This document shows positions 60,634 through 64,000 of a stretch of 64,000 nt of DNA, one piece after another. The notes below the pieces were generated by a model that saw only the letters and a program-made list of their open reading frames with translations, made no database searches and was not told the origin of the DNA. Within the stretch, counting starts at the first letter, position 1; the number at the start of each line of letters is the position of its first letter. Position numbers and translations under genes: made by a program. The DNA comes from Pseudomonadota bacterium (GTDB lineage: Bacteria > Pseudomonadota > Gammaproteobacteria > Burkholderiales > Burkholderiaceae_C): the NCBI GenBank assembly GCA_020161775.1, contig JAIUOW010000005.1, positions 1 through 64,000 of the forward strand, given 5' to 3'.

Positions 60634-62982
60634 TCACCCCCCGCCGCGCAGCTTCTGGAAGGCCTGCGCCATGGCCGACTGGCCCGGCGCCTGGGCCGGC
60701 GCGGCCCGCTGGCCGCGCGCCAGGCCTTCAAACCGGTTGTCGCGCGGGCCGCCGTCATGGCGGCGCGCCGGCGGCGCATCCAGCTTCATGGTCAGGCCAA
60801 TGCGCTTGCGCGCCACGTCCACCTCGGTCACGCGCACCTTCACGATATCGCCGGTCTTGACCACCTCGCGCGCATCGTTCACGAACTTGTGGCTCAGCTG
60901 GCTCACATGGACCAGGCCGTCCTGGTGCACGCCGACGTCAATGAACGCGCCGAACGCCGCCACGTTGCTGACCGTGCCCTCCAGCACCATGCCTTCTTTC
61001 AGGTCCTTGATGTCGTCCACGCCGTCGTTGAAGCGCGCCACCTTGAAATCGGGGCGGGGGTCGCGCCCGGGCTTTTCCAGCTCGCCCAGGATGTCCTTGA
61101 CCGTGATGACGCCGAATTTGTCGTTGGCAAACAGCTCGGGCCTGAGCGTCTTGAGCATGTCGGCGCGGCCCATCAGTTCCTGCACGGGTTTGCCGGTTTT
61201 GGCCATCATGGCCTCCACCACGGGGTAGGTCTCGGGGTGCACGCCAGTCATGTCCAGCGGGTTGTCGCCGCCGCGGATGCGCAGGAAGCCCGCGCTTTGT
61301 TCAAAGGTCTTGGCGCCCAGACCGCTCACGTCCATGAGCTGGCGGCGGTTCTTGAACGCGCCGTTGGCCTCGCGCCAGCGCACCACCGCCCTGGCCACCG
61401 TGCCCGACAGGCCGGACACGCGCGACAGCAGCGGCACGCTGGCCGTGTTCAGGTCCACGCCCACCGAGTTCACGCAGTCCTCCACCACGGCGTCCAGCGT
61501 GCGGGCCAGCTCGCCCTGGTTCACGTCGTGCTGGTACTGGCCCACGCCAATGGACTTGGGGTCGATCTTGACCAGCTCGGCCAGCGGGTCCTGCAGCCGC
61601 CGGGCAATGCTGGCCGCGCCGCGCAGGCTCACGTCCACGTCGGGCATTTCCTGGCTGGCGAATTCGCTGGCGCTGTACACCGACGCCCCGGCTTCGCTGA
61701 CCACTACCTTTTCGATGGTCATCTGCGCCTTGGCCGCCATCTTGATGAGCTCGCCCGCCAGCTTGTCGGTCTCGCGGCTGGCCGTGCCGTTGCCGATGGC
61801 AATCAGGTTCACGCCATGCTTTTCACACAGCTTGGCCAGCGTGAACAGCGCGCCGTCCCAGTCGCGCCGCGGCTCGTGCGGGTACACGGTGGCGGTGTCC
61901 ACCAGCTTGCCGGTAGCGTCCACCACGGCGACCTTCACGCCGGTGCGGATGCCGGGGTCCAGCCCCATCACCACGCGCGGGCCGGCCGGCGCGGCCAGCA
62001 GCAGGTCGCGCAGGTTGTCGGCAAACACCTTGATCGCGACTTTCTCGGCGTCTTCGCGCAGGCGGGTGAACAGGTCGCGTTCGGTGGACAGGCTGAGCTT
62101 GACGCGCCAGGTCCAGGCCACGCATTTGCGGATCAGGTCGTCGGCGCGGCGGCCCGCATGGCTCCAGCCCAGGTGCAGGGCGATCTTGCCTTCGGCAAGG
62201 CCGGGCTTGCCTGGCTCCGGCTCAACCGGCAGAACGAGCTTGGCGTCCAGGATTTCCAGCTGCCGCCCGCGAAACACCGCCAGCGCCCGGTGCGACGGCA
62301 CCCGGCCGATGGGTTCGTCGTAGTCGAAGTAGTCGCGGAACTTGGCGACGTCGGGGTTGTTCTCGTCCTTGCCGGTGGCCAGGCTGCTCTTGAACAGGCC
62401 TTCGGACCAGAGCCATTCGCGCAGGCGCTGCACCAGGGCGGCGTCCTCGGCCCAGCGCTCGGACAGGATGTCGCGCACGCCGTCCAGCACCGCCGGCACG
62501 GTGGAAAAGTCCGCGCCGGGCTTGCCGTCGTCCAGCACCTCGGGCGGGCGCGTAAAGGCGGCGGCCTCGGCGGCCGGGTCCAGCGTCGGGTCGGCAAACA
62601 GCTTGTCGGCCAGCGGCTCGATACCGGACTCGCGGGCCATCTGGCCCTTGGTGCGGCGCTTCTGCTTGAACGGCAGGTAGATGTCTTCCAGTTCCTGCTT
62701 GGTCGGCGCGTTGGCGATCGCGGCGCGCAGCGCGGGCGTGAGCTTGCCCTGCTCGTCAATGCTGCGCAGGACCGCCTCACGCCGCTCTTCCAGTTCGCGC
62801 AGGTAGGTCAGGCGGTATTCCAGCTCACGCAGCTGGGTATCGTCCAGCCCGCCGGTGGCCTCCTTGCGGTAACGGGCGATGAAGGGCACGGTGGCCCCGC
62901 CGTCCAGCAGCTGCACGGCAGCCGTGACCTGGTGAACCTGGACCCTGATTTCTGCGGCGATCTGGCCGATGATTTTCTGCAT
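60634..62982 (-). CDS. tex: Tex-family transcription accessory protein
   Basis: 782 aa from the ATG at 62982. N-terminal Tex domain ('TVPFIARYRKEATGGLDDTQ'), YqgF-like RNase H fold ('VMGLDPGIRTGVKVAVVDAT'), HhH repeats ('VSGLSGTVARAVVRWREANG') and a C-terminal S1 domain ('GMVLEGTVSNVAAFGAFIDV' then 'GLVHVSQLSHKFV'). RNA-binding accessory factor of transcription. Full length and intact. Confidence 0.95.
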   Translation of the reverse strand: MQKIIGQIAAEIRVQVHQVTAAVQLLDGGATVPFIARYRKEATGGLDDTQLRELEYRLTYLRELEERREAVLRSIDEQGKLTPALRAAIANAPTKQELEDIYLPFKQKRRTKGQMARESGIEPLADKLFADPTLDPAAEAAAFTRPPEVLDDGKPGADFSTVPAVLDGVRDILSERWAEDAALVQRLREWLWSEGLFKSSLATGKDENNPDVAKFRDYFDYDEPIGRVPSHRALAVFRGRQLEILDAKLVLPVEPEPGKPGLAEGKIALHLGWSHAGRRADDLIRKCVAWTWRVKLSLSTERDLFTRLREDAEKVAIKVFADNLRDLLLAAPAGPRVVMGLDPGIRTGVKVAVVDATGKLVDTATVYPHEPRRDWDGALFTLAKLCEKHGVNLIAIGNGTASRETDKLAGELIKMAAKAQMTIEKVVVSEAGASVYSASEFASQEMPDVDVSLRGAASIARRLQDPLAELVKIDPKSIGVGQYQHDVNQGELARTLDAVVEDCVNSVGVDLNTASVPLLSRVSGLSGTVARAVVRWREANGAFKNRRQLMDVSGLGAKTFEQSAGFLRIRGGDNPLDMTGVHPETYPVVEAMMAKTGKPVQELMGRADMLKTLRPELFANDKFGVITVKDILGELEKPGRDPRPDFKVARFNDGVDDIKDLKEGMVLEGTVSNVAAFGAFIDVGVHQDGLVHVSQLSHKFVNDAREVVKTGDIVKVRVTEVDVARKRIGLTMKLDAPPARRHDGGPRDNRFEGLARGQRAAPAQAPGQSAMAQAFQKLRGGG

Positions 62983-63128
62983 GCTGGAAAGGAGACAACG
63001 GACTTTGGGAAAGGACGAAGGGCGCGAGTTTGCCACACCGACCCACAGCAACACGGGGTGCTGGCTGACAAGGGCCACCGGCCACGTTTTGCACAATGAA
63101 ATGAACTGATCCCCCGAAGGAGACCTGC

Positions 63129-63602
63129 ATGCGCATCCGTATGACCCTGTTGCTGGTGGCCACGCTGGTCACGGCCGTGTTCGTGGCGCTGAACTGGCCC
63201 GAATTTGTGCGCCCTACCCCCGTCAGCCTGGGCATCACCATTGTGCAGATGCCGCTGCCGCTGATCCTGCTGGCGGCGCTGCTGCTGGCCTTGCTGGGCG
63301 GGCTGGGCAACGCCGCGCTGAACGACGCGCGGCATGAACGCGAGCTGGGCCTTCACATGCGCGAACTGCAGGCCCAGCGCAACCTGGCCGACAAGGCCGA
63401 GGCGTCCCGCTTCACCGAGTTGCGCCACTACCTGGACCTGCAGGCAGCCGAAGCCCGCCAGCGTGAAGCCGTCACCACCGAAGCCCTGCAGGCCACGCTG
63501 ATCAAGGGCCAGCGCGACATGCAGGCCAGCGTGGAGGCGCTGGCCGCCCGCCTGGCGCGCGACGAGCAGCGCAGCGCACGGCCGGCCAGCACGCCGTTGT
63601 AA
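63129..63602 (+). CDS. LapA-domain membrane protein
   Basis: 157 aa. Two hydrophobic helices ('MTLLLVATLVTAVFVALNWP', 'PLILLAALLLALLGGLGNAA') followed by an ~80-residue charged helix likely forming a coiled coil ('RHERELGLHMRELQAQRN'), as in LapA/YciS-type LPS-assembly helpers. Ribosome site GAAGGAG 7 bp upstream. Divergent from tex. Confidence 0.72.
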   Translation: MRIRMTLLLVATLVTAVFVALNWPEFVRPTPVSLGITIVQMPLPLILLAALLLALLGGLGNAALNDARHERELGLHMRELQAQRNLADKAEASRFTELRHYLDLQAAEARQREAVTTEALQATLIKGQRDMQASVEALAARLARDEQRSARPASTPL

Positions 63603-63609
63603 AGGGGGC

Positions 63610-64000
63610 TCAGCCGGGCTTGTCAAACAGGCCCGGCTCGCGGCCAAAGCGGGCGCCTTCCATCAGCAGCATGCGCAGCTTGGTGTCCACGCCGCCAGCG
63701 GCCGAGAAGCCGCCACCACGCGTGCCCGCGGCCAGCACGCGGTGGCACGGCACGATGGGTGCAAACGGGTTGTGTCCCAGGGCCTGACCCACGGCACGCG
63801 CCGCGCCACTGTCGCCCAGCGCGGCGGCCACCTCGCCATACGTCATGGTGCGCCCCGGTGTGATGGCCCGGGCCACCGCATACACGCGCTGGTGAAACGG
63901 CGGCACGCCCGCCATGTCCAGCGGCACATCCAGCAGGCTGTCTGCCCCACCATCCAGCAGCGCCTGCACCCGGGCCTGGACGCTGGCGACCCAGGGCGGT
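63610..64000 (-). CDS. ogt: methylated-DNA-[protein]-cysteine S-methyltransferase (5' end outside window)
   Basis: The frame remains open past the right edge ('PPWVASVQARVQALLDGG' upstream), so the N-terminus is missing. The active-site PCHRV is in 'FAPIVPCHRVLAAGTRGGGF', with Cys as methyl acceptor. 'GRTMTYGEVAAALGDSGAAR' is the HTH recognition helix. Repairs O6-alkylguanine by suicide transfer. Which of ogt or ada-type it is cannot be decided without the N-terminus. Confidence 0.9.
   Translation of the reverse strand, partial: PPWVASVQARVQALLDGGADSLLDVPLDMAGVPPFHQRVYAVARAITPGRTMTYGEVAAALGDSGAARAVGQALGHNPFAPIVPCHRVLAAGTRGGGFSAAGGVDTKLRMLLMEGARFGREPGLFDKPG

Noticed and set aside
60757-63099. 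780-aa open frame antisense to tex
   Set aside because: It mirrors tex codon for codon, is His/Ala/Gln-rich without any domain and is a known side effect of high-GC codon use. The tex frame has full domain support.

Overview
The window reads as a GC-rich chromosome of a Burkholderiales bacterium, most likely Comamonadaceae. The tatD, pilZ, holB, tmk, mltG and ygfZ order, the Burkholderiales-type porin, the DUF4148 protein and the IF-2 N-terminal sequence style point that way. This is inferred from family resemblance, since no rRNA or marker gene is present. It splits into a mobile accessory half (about 1-37,995) and a core half (38,043-64,000).

Region 1 (1-11,800) is a defence island. It opens with the 3' end of an IS66-family element. 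Leftward genes follow: an unrecognised 311-aa protein translationally coupled to a CoiA/DUF6035-like nuclease, a probable transposase scrap, and a complete QatABCD anti-phage operon (KAP ATPase, QatB, QueC-like, TatD-like). Next is a three-gene operon of a protein carrying a copy of the IF-2 N-terminal domain, an Xre/MbcA/ParS-like antitoxin and a RES-domain toxin. A tyrosine integrase closes the region.

Region 2 (11,996-32,473) is heavy-metal resistance cargo: cadR/cadA with a Pb/Cd-type operator, DUF3703, a DsbB/DsbA-like pair, a two-component system plus an orphan response regulator, a porin, a czcICBA-type RND efflux operon with two accessory envelope proteins, a frameshifted EamA transporter with a His-rich tail, and a MerR regulator divergent from a small Cys-containing membrane protein. 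Two similar promoter boxes suggest that one regulator controls both its own operon and the efflux operon.

Region 3 (32,535-37,995) is the transposition module of a Tn7-like element (TnsA, TnsB, TnsC, TniQ), transcribed inward from an end that carries two copies of a 36-bp inverted-repeat unit and stops just past the 3' end of a host ankyrin-repeat gene. The opposite transposon end was not found, so regions 1 and 2 may be its cargo, but this is not proven.

Region 4 (38,043-64,000) is core chromosome. It holds the leftward mltG-tmk-holB-pilZ-tatD-ank operon, divergent ygfZ, an O-antigen ligase-like protein, and a surface-polysaccharide cluster (rfbF, rfbG, sulfotransferase, kinase-like protein, epimerase, split transketolase, GtrA, GtrB, PhyH oxygenase, GtrC-like membrane protein). 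A patatin-like protein, Tex, a LapA-like protein and a partial O6-alkylguanine methyltransferase follow. The rfbF/rfbG plus split-transketolase set suggests a CDP-linked branched or two-carbon-extended deoxysugar.
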